Shown here: positions 25,301 through 35,644 of the stretch, piece by piece
How positions within the stretch are numbered: position 1 is the first letter of the stretch
How the letters are laid out: every line of letters starts with the position of its first letter
Assembly (NCBI GenBank): GCA_008638375.1
Contig: CM018043.1
Span: 55,316,947 to 55,380,946 of the forward strand
Origin: Nyssa sinensis
Lineage: Eukaryota > Streptophyta > Magnoliopsida > Cornales > Nyssaceae
Direction of reading: 5' to 3'
Length of the DNA: 64,000 nt
Made by a program: the position numbers and the translations under genes
The notes under the pieces: model-generated
Told to the model about the DNA's origin: nothing
Seen by the model: the letters and a program-made list of their open reading frames with translations, nothing else
The model's database searches: none

Positions 25301-26195
25301 CTAAAATAATGAACTAAATGAAAATCATTTAATGGGAAGGATGTGTGTGTGTGTGTGTGTGTGTGTCAAGAAGATGAATTTGCTCAACATTTTAAATTTA
25401 TAAAAGGGAAGATCTAGGAAAATGTCGAGTGAATATAGATTTTGTTTACCAATTTGGGAGCCCATTGATATATTGTTGGCTAAAATAAAGGCCTCTAGAT
25501 TGCTTATACCAACAATATGAAGTTTCCACGGTATAATCCTCAATATCAAATTATCATTCCTATGAAGCAGAAGTGGAATAGGAACATGAAAAGAAAAAGC
25601 AAAGAAGGACTGGTCTATTTAAATGACAAGGACTTGATCAGTCAAATGCATACACACTCTTTATGTGAGTTAGGTAATGACCTCAGTTAGAAAGTAATTT
25701 CCACAATCTGAAGGGACTAGATAATCAATCAATGACTCACTATTATACTTTGGGCTTGAATGGCTTCATAATGAGCTTTCTCGGCAGACAACTCAGCAAG
25801 ACGAGATTGTTCCTGCTTCCTCATGACTTCAAAAACCTGAAAAAAGGGAAGGACCAAAAAAAGAGTCTTTTGAGGAACTGTATGTTCCGAATAAAATAAT
25901 TCCCAGAAAATATGCTCACCTGTTTGGCATGGGTAGAGCTGTTGATTTCTCGAAGTGCTTTGGCACCTCTCTCTAACGATTCAGGGTCAAAACCACCCCT
26001 CGGCTCTTCGGCCACTGGCGCAGACTTGGCATCTGAATTGGGAGAGTCAGTTTGTGCCGCCTGCGGAGGAGAGGGAGAAGAAGAGAAAGGATAGAAGCGA
26101 AACGGAAAGTCCGCGTACGCGCGATTGGAGAGCGTGGACAGGGAAGCGGCTGCCACAGCCATTGCTGCGACGGAGGATAGCCTTGAAGCGGCCAT
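14418..26195 (-). CDS. ATAD3: ATAD3-type mitochondrial AAA+ ATPase, eight exons
   Basis: Coding exons, in transcript order: 25920-26195, 25741-25836, 20039-20149, 18750-19059, 18033-18123, 16613-16955, 15423-15571, 14418-14928. All introns are GT-AG and the phases fit, giving 1887 nt and 628 aa, normal for plant ATAD3. Family knowledge: ATAD3 is anchored in the inner mitochondrial membrane, with the ATPase in the matrix, and is linked to nucleoid and membrane organisation. Seen here: an Ala/Ser-rich N-terminus and Pro/Ser linker; a long charged coiled coil (~93-262, with [20 protein letters not shown] and many EQ/ER/RR repeats); a hydrophobic glycine-containing segment ~277-292; and the AAA domain with Walker A GPPGTGKT (392-399), Walker B LLLFIDE (446-452), sensor ATN (492-494) and DR at 505-506. 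No motif is damaged. Intron 2 (20150-25740, 5.6 kb) is swollen by transposons. Confidence 0.95.
15866..16401. mobile_element. Non-autonomous hAT element in ATAD3 intron 6
   Basis: The 536-bp element starts CAAGGTTGTCAAAATCGGGA. Its right end inverted starts CGTAGTTATCAAAATCACGA, so the terminal inverted repeats are ~22 bp with few mismatches. Perfect 8-bp direct repeats CTTTAGAC flank it (15858-15865 and 16402-16409), the target-duplication length of hAT transposons. Subterminal regions are packed with GATCGTA/GATCCTA/CGATCC motifs, as expected for transposase binding sites. There is no coding capacity. It lies wholly within the intron, ~290 bp from exon 7 and ~210 bp from exon 6. Confidence 0.88.
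19327..19368. repeat. 20-bp tandem duplication in ATAD3 intron 3
   Basis: TAATGATCTAGAATCC plus ACAC is present twice with a 20-bp period and no mismatch, a recent local duplication in non-coding DNA. Confidence 0.85.
20276..21124. mobile_element. hAT-like element in ATAD3 intron 2
   Basis: The ends are GGGAGCACAAATAACC on the left and, inverted, GGGTGTACATGGGTCGGG on the right, a weak inverted repeat of the plant GGGTGTACA type. Subterminal arrays of GGGTTCGGGT/CGGGTCGGGT lie at both ends in opposite orientation. Flanking CAAAGTAG (20268-20275) and CAAAGTAC (21125-21132) match at 7 of 8 positions, a probable hAT 8-bp duplication. A (TA)n run sits inside (~20871-20893). It has no transposase reading frame. 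Confidence 0.65.
21890..21978 (-). mobile_element. SINE 3' fragment with 18-bp target duplication
   Basis: An exact 18-bp direct repeat, ATATCCTGACTTCATTTT (21890-21907 and 21961-21978), brackets a 53-bp insert. On the minus strand the insert reads from CCCCAAGTTCCTAGGTTCAA through CACGGGCCACTTACC and ends TATAAAAA. GGTTCAACTCC inside it resembles the Pol III B box, and the A-rich end with a long target duplication is the hallmark of target-primed retroposition. This is therefore a 5'-truncated SINE inserted antisense to the window, hence in the same sense as ATAD3. Confidence 0.75.
22294..22334. repeat. (GA)n microsatellite, ~20 units
   Basis: An uninterrupted GA dinucleotide run in ATAD3 intron 2, likely length-polymorphic. 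Confidence 0.95.
22888..23790. mobile_element. hAT-like element nested in the copia remnant
   Basis: The left end, CAGGGGCAGATTTCTAG, is followed by GGGGGCACTTGCCCCCACT. The right end, with TACCCCCATAG then CTTGACTTCGCTCCGGG, gives a weak inverted repeat. Interior Gs and Cs near both termini repeat the pattern seen at 10563-11307. There is no transposase frame and no clear 8-bp duplication. Boundaries are approximate. Confidence 0.4.
23177..23211 (-). mobile_element. Tiny poly(A)-tailed insertion flanked by ACTTGCTA
   Basis: ACTTGCTA occurs at 23177-23184 and 23204-23211. Between them is a 19-bp insert that reads on the minus strand TATCGATC followed by 11 A. This fits a tail-only SINE insertion. 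The repeat is only 8 bp, so the case is weaker than the others. Confidence 0.4.
25342..25366. repeat. (TG)n microsatellite
   Basis: Twelve TG units in ATAD3 intron 2. Confidence 0.9.
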
Positions 26196-26279
26196 GTCCG
26201 ACCTTCCGAATTCCGATGTGTAATTGCTAACAGTGGATCGAACTTGAGATCATCGGGACATTGAAACGGAGAGTTCGGG

Positions 26280-26500
26280 ACGCAGGGGGTTTAAGGTTTG
26301 GCGCGACCATAAACCCTTGTCTCTGGTCTAGTTGTCTTCTAGGGTTTAAACGTTCCATTAAATGAAGAGCCTAGCCCATCTGGGGCGGTTGTTTGGTCAA
26401 CAAGACGTCTGATTTCTTTTCTTGCGTGTTCGGTTAAGTTTACTTGGGCCTTTCCACCAACTTTGATGGGGCGGACAACCACACACGGCCCAACCCAATA
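26280..26500 (-). promoter_or_regulatory. ATAD3 promoter with telo-box and site II motifs
   Basis: Immediately upstream of the ATAD3 start (minus strand) lie TAGGGTTT at 26340-26347 (telo-box AAACCCTA on the other strand) and TGGGCC/TGGGCT-type site II motifs at 26373-26378, 26445-26450 and 26487-26492. Site II plus telo-box combinations are established promoter features of plant housekeeping and mitochondrial-protein genes bound by TCP factors. Their use here is inferred from position only. Confidence 0.5.
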
Positions 26501-27384
26501 CATGGAAACTTGTCCAATTTTATATTAATTGAAAATATTTTGGATAAATAAATAAATTTATTGATATAAATAAATTTTTAAATTAGAAAAAAAAATTAAT
26601 CAACTAAATAGATTCTTAAAAAACTTTAAGTGATAAAAAAAAAATTAGAAAGTTAATAAGCGTCCCACTGAAAGGTTAAATTAAAATTAAAATAAAAGTA
26701 AAATTTTACCAATTTTGGATTAAGAGGGAACAAAAAAATATAAATTAAAGTCAGTGTTTCTTTAAGATCACGTACGTATATGATATTATAAAAATAAACG
26801 TGAATAATGAGTTTAGTTAAAGTTAAATTATGGCTCACATTCATTTGATAATATCATTTATAACTCATTAACCTACATGTCATAGTGCATTAGGGTGGCA
26901 ATTTGTGTTTATATAATGTGTCAATTTACATATATTCTAAAATAAATATTAATTAGAATATAAGATAGTTAATTAATTGTTTCAAAAGTTTAAACAAAAA
27001 GATGATACATTTATTAAATAAATTACACGACACAATCAATTCGTTTACTTAATTGACATATTTAATACGATTGTCTTATTTAAACAACTCAACAATTTGT
27101 ATAATAATATATATTTTTTTAGATAAAAAAATTGGCACAATATTAAAGAAATCACAAATATGCAGTGTGTAAAGGTTTTTAATTTATCTGACATACAGTT
27201 GAGAAACATAACATTAACCTTACTTTATTGATTTATTTACTTGGTTTTTAATTCGTTGTAAACCTATATTTGAATTAACTTGTGTTTTATATTTCTAATC
27301 ATATTGTCATGTCTTTGTTGCATCGTCTTAAACTCAAATCATATGACCTTTCATTGCTAATATATTAATGGGCTTTCATACTCG

Positions 27385-27386
<2 letters not shown>

Positions 27387-27431
<45 letters not shown>
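27387..27431. repeat. (TA)n microsatellite, ~22 units
   Basis: An uninterrupted TA run directly abuts the left end of the hAT-like element at 27431-27570. Confidence 0.9.
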
Positions 27432-27436
<5 letters not shown>

Positions 27437-27570
27437 GGATCTAGTTCATAAATTTAAGAGGATTTTTAATAAAAATATGAAAAACTTCAAGGGGACAGCT
27501 AGTATATTTTTTAATAAATTTTAAAACTTGGAGGCATTAGCTCACCCTAGCCCCCTCAAATTCGCCTTTA
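27431..27570. mobile_element. Short hAT-like MITE in a TA-rich site
   Basis: The left end, TAGTGATGGATCTAG, and the right end, inverted AAGGCGAATTTGAGGGGGCT, match the common plant AGTGGCGGATCTAG...CCCCCTCAAATTCGCC type. TATATATA flanks both sides and could be the 8-bp duplication, but the site sits in a TA repeat so this cannot be tested. Length is ~140 bp, with no coding. Confidence 0.5.
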
Positions 27571-28901
27571 TATATATATTAAATATACATCTAGCTTGTT
27601 AATTAATATATTATACACAAGCAACTAGTTTTATAAGGATTACATTAGATTAGACGGTGTCATATTGCTAATAGTAATATTTGAATGATTATCAAGAAAT
27701 TTTCATACTGTGCTCGTATTTATAGAATGAGTTAAAATGACTGTGTTAACAGATCCACCACCTACTCATTGTGAATAAATGAATAATTTTTTATGAGTTA
27801 TAAAACATTACTCTATCACTAATGCATTAAACAAATTTCATATCTTTAAATGCATAAAAGAGGCATAATTCTTATACATTTTTGTTATATCATTTATAAT
27901 TAGATTACTTAATTAATGTTCAATACCTTAATAATCTATAGTAACTAATAGTTTTATGAGAACCAACTTATTTCATAATAAATAATTAATATTTTTATTA
28001 TTTAATAATTAATACTAGTTTAAGAATTTATTTTATAATATTAATTATTACAATAACATATAAGAGACATATAATTATAAAAATTATCAACATTAATATA
28101 TATTTTTCTCTGAAAAATTATCATGGAATATGTATGCATGCGTCTTGTATAAAGGTCCGTCCTACTTCATCAAAAAATTAGTATGATATTATTTTATTTT
28201 ACAAATATATAAATTTATTGAATTTATCTAAAATATATCATCATAATTTTTCTTTTCCCGCCTTTCACATTCGATCAGATCTTTACAAAATTTGAGTATC
28301 GATCTCCATTTGCATTGTGGGCTATCTCCTGTTCATCACTGCAATGGATCGTATGGTCTCATTATCAGATTGGTTGCGTACAATATGGTCTCAGATCTTT
28401 ACTATCAGCAGATAACATTTGGTGTATGCATTTGAATTAATTCAATTACCAATTTCGTAAGAGGATCGAGTTGATTATGATCATTGAATAAAAAAAAAAA
28501 AACCATAGAAGATGACGTTCCTTCAATACTGTTGTTTCTTTGCTATCTCTACCAATTGCCATCTACTATTGTATTTGGCCTTTTGAGCAGTAATTGTGCT
28601 TAGTTAAACTGGGATGAGTTTTTTTTTTTTTTTTTGGTGATCAGACCGAGAAGAGTTTGATCTTGTAGAACAGAAGACAACACAACCCTGATTCAGACAA
28701 TAAATAAAGTAAGACCACTGGTTCGTGAATATAACACTGATTACATTTATACAATAGAAGGAAAAAAGAAAGATTGTGAAGATTAGGGAGTGATACATTA
28801 TAAGCATCCAGAGCTAAAGAGAAGGTGCTAAAGGGAGAGACTTCCCCCAATATTTTTTGCACATTGTTCATGAGATCTACTGCTACCCCGTGTCTTGAAC
28901 T

Positions 28902-30083
28902 TCAGGGGAGCTTTATGTATTTCTTAGGCCTGTTACATGATTTTTTTTTTTTTTTTTGGGGGGGGGGGGGGGGGAGAGGCAATAGTGTTAGCTCACAGGA
29001 AAGATAAAAAAAAAAGGAGAGCAAAAACTTCCAAAATGTGGAGAGATTATCAGTTACATAGTAATGCTGCCAAAAGAAGCAGATAGGTTGGGAAAGCACA
29101 ACTTCAAATGAAGACAAAAGTGATAAATAAATAAATGAAGTTTACACTTTAAAAAGTATGAAAAAGAATAAAATATGCAGTTGGACATTCCAGAGGATGT
29201 AGGAGGGAATAAAATATGCAGTTTAAAATGCCGGAGGATCTATACTGAAATCTAAAAAGAGAGGCCAATGTTTTGTATCACACATGGGAGTTGTTTGAAC
29301 TAGAATATAGAAAGCACAGGACCATTGACACGCTATCCACAACAGAGAGTAGGATTTAATCTCACGTGGGCTTTTTTGGTCTTAGAGACAGGATAAGAAG
29401 TTTAATAGAGCGTGGCCAGGTATTGCCTTTTTAATTAAATGACAAACAGTTCAGTGATGGGCATTGGTTTAATGATCAATTGACGGTATTGATGGACCGC
29501 ATTAAAATAGCACTTTAGAGTTCAGACTGTCAGATATCCACTTCTTTGGTTTATCTCACCATCCCATGACATTTATTCCTAGAGTGTAGGGGCATGACAA
29601 TGGTGTGTAATTGAATTAAAAGTTTTCATTAACATTTGGGCCGGGAAGCAAATTATACTGAAAGACTACTTGTACACAGTAGTTATGGATTATGCTTGGA
29701 ACTTTTGAATGATTTCATGGAACACTAAGGAAAGTGGTAAAGAGGGACCCAGCTGCAAAGTAATTGTTTGGCTAGGTAGCATGTAGAAATCAAATGGTAT
29801 ATTACCTGCACTCAGCATCCCCACTGCCTTGGCAGTTTCTTCCTATTAATCTGTAATTGGGAAATGGGACATTGCCCGACTCAATGTGCTTGAGATCTTC
29901 TATGAGGATTTCGTAGTGTCTCTGCACTTCCTCTGCAGATTTTCCACCTACCTCCCTGGCGACATTTTGCCAGCGGTCAGGGGTGTCATCATATACAGCC
30001 AGGGCCTTTTCAAATAGCTTGTTTTGCTTGGATGTCCAAGTGGAGCTGGAGCTATGTGACGAAGAAATGGAATTTGATGCCAT
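28902..30083 (-). CDS. RADIALIS-like single-MYB/SANT protein, two exons
   Basis: Exon 1 is 29806-30083, the intron 28930-29805, and exon 2 28902-28929, for 101 aa. RADIALIS-like proteins are small plant factors with one MYB/SANT repeat that act in floral asymmetry, organ growth or as competitors of other MYBs. After a Ser-rich N-terminus, residues ~15-70 form the domain: [17 protein letters not shown] (W16), [17 protein letters not shown] (W38), [10 protein letters not shown] with Y57 in the third position. Then comes the family signature VPFPNYR. Exon 1 ends GAGTGCAG|GTAATA. Without splicing, the frame would stop at once, adding only R. The exon after TGTAACAG adds RPKKYIKLP and a stop, close to the usual R-x-KYLKLQ ending of this family, which is why I accept it. 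Odd: one residue is missing in the usual VYDKDTPDRW (here VYDDTPDRW). Confidence 0.88.
28941..28974. repeat. T17/G17 homopolymer pair beside a splice acceptor
   Basis: Seventeen T then seventeen G on the plus strand. On the transcribed minus strand this is C17 then A17, ending ~11 nt before the first base of RADIALIS-like exon 2. Confidence 0.85.
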
Positions 30084-31318
30084 TTGTGGATATCAATGTT
30101 TTAAACGCAGTTCAACAAGCAGAGAAGGAAAGTGTGTTTTGACAGCTGTGGAGGATGGCAGAGGTAAAGTTTTCTGTTGACGGAGAGGAACAAGTGTATT
30201 GAAGAAATGGGTTATAAGACAAAATGAAAATGGTATAACTAGATTGAATCCTGCAAAAGAAAAAAAAAATCCAAAATAGGGGGGCGGGAGGGGGGAAGAT
30301 TGTTTTATTCAAAGAAGATGACTTGTAGTGAAGGACTCAAGGGATGTCATTGGAAAGATGTTACCCAGAGAGCTCCTTATAAACAGGAGAAATGGGTGGT
30401 GGGGTTGACTGTTGAGGCAGTTGGGGAATAAATCCAGAATGAAGAGTGACCCGTCCCCTTAAGAACCACAAAATGGACAAGCACAAGAGACAACAAATGA
30501 CGAAGGAGAATCAGTATCGAAAGATATGTTTGATATGATTAGATACCTCCTTCAAATTCTCTTGGTTAATAATATCTCTACCAAACTAAATTTCTTTGAT
30601 AAACTATCAGCCAGTGGTTAAGAACCAGCATCTGATAGTTGGGGATGCAGTTTATTCTGCTTATCTCTTCATATTTTAACAGAGACTTGTTATCTTTTTC
30701 CTTCTTTTTGTCAAGGCCTGTGCTTTTTTTTTCTATCTTGTGTTTAGCCTTGCATATAATGTAAACCTCTGCTTAAATCTCATGAACGGTGTGATTGGCA
30801 GCTTCTATGAGCCGCAATGCATGAGAAAGTCTAAGGTTTGCCAATTGCCATACTAGGTTTTGCCAATTGCCACACTTTGATGATTGAACTATTTTCCATT
30901 TGGGGGTGGAATTAGTTTTTATTCCACTTTTCCAAACAGCAAATCAAGTGGCTTTGGATGGCTTGCTGCAGCATGAAATCCTTTTTTTTTTCCACCCCTC
31001 TTTTGGTTGCACAAGAAGTAAAGCCAAAATCTATTTGTCTCTTAGCAAGAGGACCCCGTATCAGTTTGTTTGTGGACAATCCCAGCAAATAATCATGCAG
31101 CCCACAAACCTTTCAGCTTAACAAAGCAAAAGAGGCAGTTCTCAATGAAGATATCAATGCCACTACCTTCATTAGCTAACAGCTGGACATGAATGAGTAG
31201 GAAAACAGTTAGTAGCTGGATGTGGCTAGATGAGATCAATGTTTAGCCGGAGGCAAAAAGAATTATAAGAATAAGAATAAAAATATTAACAACAGCAACA
31301 AGAACATCAAGAACAACA

Positions 31319-31655
31319 TTACCAAGTATAATCGATAACGAATGCAGTAGATCCTTTGGATAAGGTGCGATAACCTCCTTGAAAATGCTTGAAATTTGAT
31401 TTTATCATCAATTTTGTTCTTAATTGAACTGTTAAAATAATCCTTTTTGGCTTTTGATATAAAAAGTTGAAAAAGTTGTCCAAGAATCGGTAAAAGTGGA
31501 CTTTTGAAAAGACATGTGAAGGTATATTGGCCATTTTACCTTCTCAGTCCTGAGATGACATTAAACATTTAAACCTAATGAAGTAGAAGAAATTCATGAA
31601 ACCAAGGAGTTTCTTTTTCATTTGGAAGGCAAATGTTCGAAATGGGAGCGTGACA
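31319..31655 (+). mobile_element. Possible LTR 3' fragment
   Basis: It ends GGGAGCGTGACAGA at ~31644-31657, sharing 13 bases with the right terminus of the solo LTR at 958-3854. The preceding ~330 bp are non-coding. The left end and any target duplication are not found, so this is weak evidence for a second related LTR scrap. Confidence 0.3.
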
Positions 31656-31743
31656 GATATATGTCACTCTTATTTATTACAGACATGATCACAGCTTTTC
31701 TATCCTGAATGAAGCAGATGACTAACTTCACTCTATCTATTCT

Positions 31744-31765
31744 CCCCCCCCCCCCCCCCCCCCCC
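31744..31765. repeat. C22 homopolymer
   Basis: Twenty-two consecutive C, likely length-variable and error-prone in sequencing. Confidence 0.85.
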
Positions 31766-34700
31766 TCTCCCTCCTCTAATTACCTCAATCTGTAATAAAT
31801 TCAATAGGGTTTTTATGGTTGAGGTTACTGTGTTTGGTTGGAATCAAGTATGCTTATTTTGTATTGGACAGGCATGAACTGATGACGAACCCCTTAAGTT
31901 TCTGTCAAACTGGTATTTTCCTTTTAAATTTGTCTGTAAGAAAATCATTACTAAGTTTACACTTCTGACAAATTACTCATTTTTCTTTCTTGATTTCCAT
32001 GTATGTTACATTTTGAACTAGATAGACCCACAACGACATTTATTTATTTATTTTGTTTCTTTCTATCTTTCTTTTATTTTTTAAATGTTTAAGATCTGTT
32101 AATAATTCAATATTGCATAGTGAACAATCGATTGAGCCGATTAAACAATTTTTCTTTTTCTTTCTCTTCATCCAGCGATCAAATTATCAAATTTTGAACC
32201 ACATGTTCTATGCTTTTCTGTTTTCATGTTCTGCTCATAGACATTGGCAGAAAGATAGATCTAACCTATGAATGGTCAGCTCAGACCTGTCCAAGCTTTA
32301 ATTTCATATTGAATGGTTATATGGATTGGCCTCTCGGTCTCTTACGAGTTTGCTTCTGCTTTAGCCTAATTTCATCATGTTGTTTTTGAAAATCAATTTA
32401 TTGCTCAAGATCATAACTTTAGGGCTACATTGTTGTTGTCTGACATAGCTGACACTTGGAATTTTGGGGGATCGTTCGCATTCCAATACACCATACTCCC
32501 ACTGAGGAGTATGATGGACACACCCAATCACAGATCACCTGTGCTAGAATCTGATTAGGCCCCTCCTAGGGGCCTGTTTAGGTCAAACTTGAGAACTCGT
32601 AAAATCATGTCACATATTAAGCCCGGGGACGAGCCTGCACGATTTATACCTCTTTTTCTAGCTCGGTGAAACTAAGTATAGAACAAATTGAAGAGTCGAA
32701 CATAGGATAAGAGTTTAAGGCAACAATAGAGGTTGCCACCTTGCCACAAAATGCACGGATTTTTTAATTTTTCAAACAAATGATTATTTCCTATGTGGTT
32801 TCCTGTTATTATGTGTTATAGAGTATGATTGTTAAGGTGTAGAATCTAGAATTTCTTCTCTTTTATCCTCTGCTCTTAACAAGTTTTAAAAGCAGAGCAA
32901 GTGGGTCAATTTGGTGGGCTTCAACTCCCTCTATGCTTGAGAACTATTCTGTATGGACAGTATTATATATATGATCTATATGGTTCCCTTTGACCATCAG
33001 CAAAGTAGTTTGTACAAATTCCATGTTAGTAGGCTATGAGTATTCACCTTGACCTGGCACTTCTAAATCATAAGATTTTTTTGCCGTCGGTCCATATTGA
33101 ATGGTGGTTCTTGATTCTTCCATTTGCTAAAGTTCCAGCTAAAATGTGGACTGGATTCGTTCTGGAAAGTATAGAGCTACTTGGTCTGAATTATATCTCC
33201 AAGCAGAAATAATATATAAATTTCCTCATTTACTCATCAAGCAAGTTGATTGCAGGCACCAACCTTGTGCAAGTGGAAACAAGTCTTGTCTGTTTTTCCT
33301 GCTACAACCCTGAACAGCGTTCTGCATAAAAGTAACAAAGTAGGTACACAAAATTGCGTCCTGCTCTGTAAAAGCCATGGTTATTAAATGCTGCCCTAGC
33401 TTAAGACTAGCCAGATGTGCTGACATATTGATATTTGTTGTAACCCTTTTAGTCTAAAGATAAATTATTTATTAAGAGCACACGGAATGTTTGATGTTTT
33501 TTGTTTTTATCCTCGTGCCCTATGCCATGACATGTCAATCTCTTCATCATATTAATTCCCTTGGACAATGAATAACTTCATTTCATCCAAACCTCTCTCA
33601 GATTTTATTTTAAGTTTTGTAGTTCATGGCCTAAATGGGTGACAAATGACAACAGTAGTCTATGAAATATTTGGTTTATTGGGTATATAGAAGATATGGG
33701 TGGGGCATAAATAAGAGATGGTTGAGAATGGCTCGGATTAGAGAGACGTAAGGAAACGTGTATGGATTCTGCTTTCATGGTGGTCCTTTAGATACATCAT
33801 TTTTCTAATATTTGGAATATTTATCATGTTAAGTCCAACACTGGAGAAGTAATGCCCATGGATTCCTTTTTCTCCCTTGTGTTGGAGATCTTTCTTTCCT
33901 TTATTTATTTTGATTTTTCTCGTTGCTATTGTTGTAATTTGATTGTGAGATAAAAAAATTGTTTTGTGAATGGGAGATGCTTACACGAATCCTTTCGTGG
34001 TATCAAACTGTGGAGACTATAGTATACGCTTAATTAATTCTCTACTGTTATGACTGTAAGGAGGTGAAAGAAGTCCACTACTTTTTGAGGGAATCTTGAA
34101 ACGAAGAACAATCGGCCTAAAGTTTTTAAGAGTTGGATTTGCCTGTAAGTAGTGGAAGAATCTTTCAATGATTTGGTTCCAGAGGATAAGCAGAGAGACA
34201 TATGAGGTCCATGTGCCAACCAATCTGTCTCTATGCATACACATAATTAAAGGGAACCCTAAGGTGATAATAGTACTGTGGTTTGAATCATATGGATAAG
34301 ATTATATGCAATTATTGTGAGGAAAAGGAGGGACATGTTATGGACTGTCAATGAGGGGGACCAAGAGAAAACAACTAAATGACTCAATATCTTGATCACC
34401 CATCCCACATTTTTTTTGTTAATGAGTCATATATTCCAAGGTTGTGGACTGTGCTTGAAGGACGAAAATGTGGAAACTTGCAGCTTTTCAGGCTATACCA
34501 ATCTGCTGAATTTTTTATTTATTTATAAGTAACAACTGATATATTATATTACAATCCCATGGGTCAAATCCATGTATCAAGGAAATTATTGTCGTATAAT
34601 TTGTTATCTAACATGACTTGTAAAAGTTCAAGTTGCCCATTATGAATGGCCATACAGAAAGTTGTGTTGTTATGCCCAGGACCCAGGTTACATCAATGCC

Positions 34701-35542
34701 TAGGATGGCTTACATGGAAAATTCCTATGAGCCATACTACTTTGGGAAAAGGAAATAGAACCCGAGTAGGATAGGTTATTCCATGAGCCCTAATAGCCTC
34801 TATGATTTTAGCCATACAATAAGTTCCACATAGACCCCACAAAACATGAAATCATAGAGTGTCGCACCATGTGACGGGGCTCAACATGCTAGACATGGTT
34901 TAGGTCAAACACTGTAAACAGCATCCACACTACCCCCAGCCCTCCTACCCTTCACATGGGCTTCCAAGTTCTAATAGTGATGCAACCTAATTTCAGGCTA
35001 GGGGGACCAAATGTGTGCAATCCACCAGTTCAACTGGGTGCCATATTAGTAGAAACCAATCTTGTTCATTGGCAGTCTATAGAACTGTGAACTTTGTTCC
35101 AAAAAACTATCAACAACTTGTTGCAATACCCAACTAGTGAGAGACTGAATTTTGTTTGAAGCCATAATTTGGGACTCATTGTGTCTGTTTTTGTCTGACT
35201 ACTTGTGGCAAACTTTTATCAATTTTTGTTGCTATGGAATAAAGTTGCTGTCGGTCGCTGCATGTGGCTATGGCTTGATAATATGTTAAATCAGGCTAAA
35301 GTAAGTTTGGCTACCCAAGGCCCCAACCTGACCCAATGTTAAGTTGGAATTGAATTTCTGTATTTCAATATTAGGTGTTGTTAATAAACTGTACTAAATA
35401 AGTAGTTCTGGAGATCGTAAAACTAAAAATCTGAACATAAACTTATAAATTCATATTAAAATCTTGAAATCACCTTTTATATAGCGCATTCAACATTTTA
35501 TGATAACTCATGTATCTCTATGCAGCATATTCATATGTGAAT

Positions 35543-35644
<102 letters not shown>

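Larger units (their letters stand above)
26501..28901. other. AT-rich intergenic DNA between ATAD3 and the RADIALIS-like gene
   Basis: No gene is supported. It holds AT-rich, stop-filled frames, a long TA microsatellite and one short hAT-like element. 26865-27120 contains segments (AGGGTGGCAATTTGTG and CACGACACAATC) that recall decayed hAT-type repeats also suggested at 62600-63100, but termini are not definable. Confidence 0.4.

Noticed and set aside
31873..31967. Possible C/D snoRNA (CTGATGA ... CTGA)
   Set aside because: Box-like motifs are present, but there is no terminal stem and no convincing internal C'/D' boxes or rRNA guide.
34017..34244. 75-codon minus-strand open frame
   Set aside because: No known domain, no conserved composition shift and no splice-consistent neighbours.
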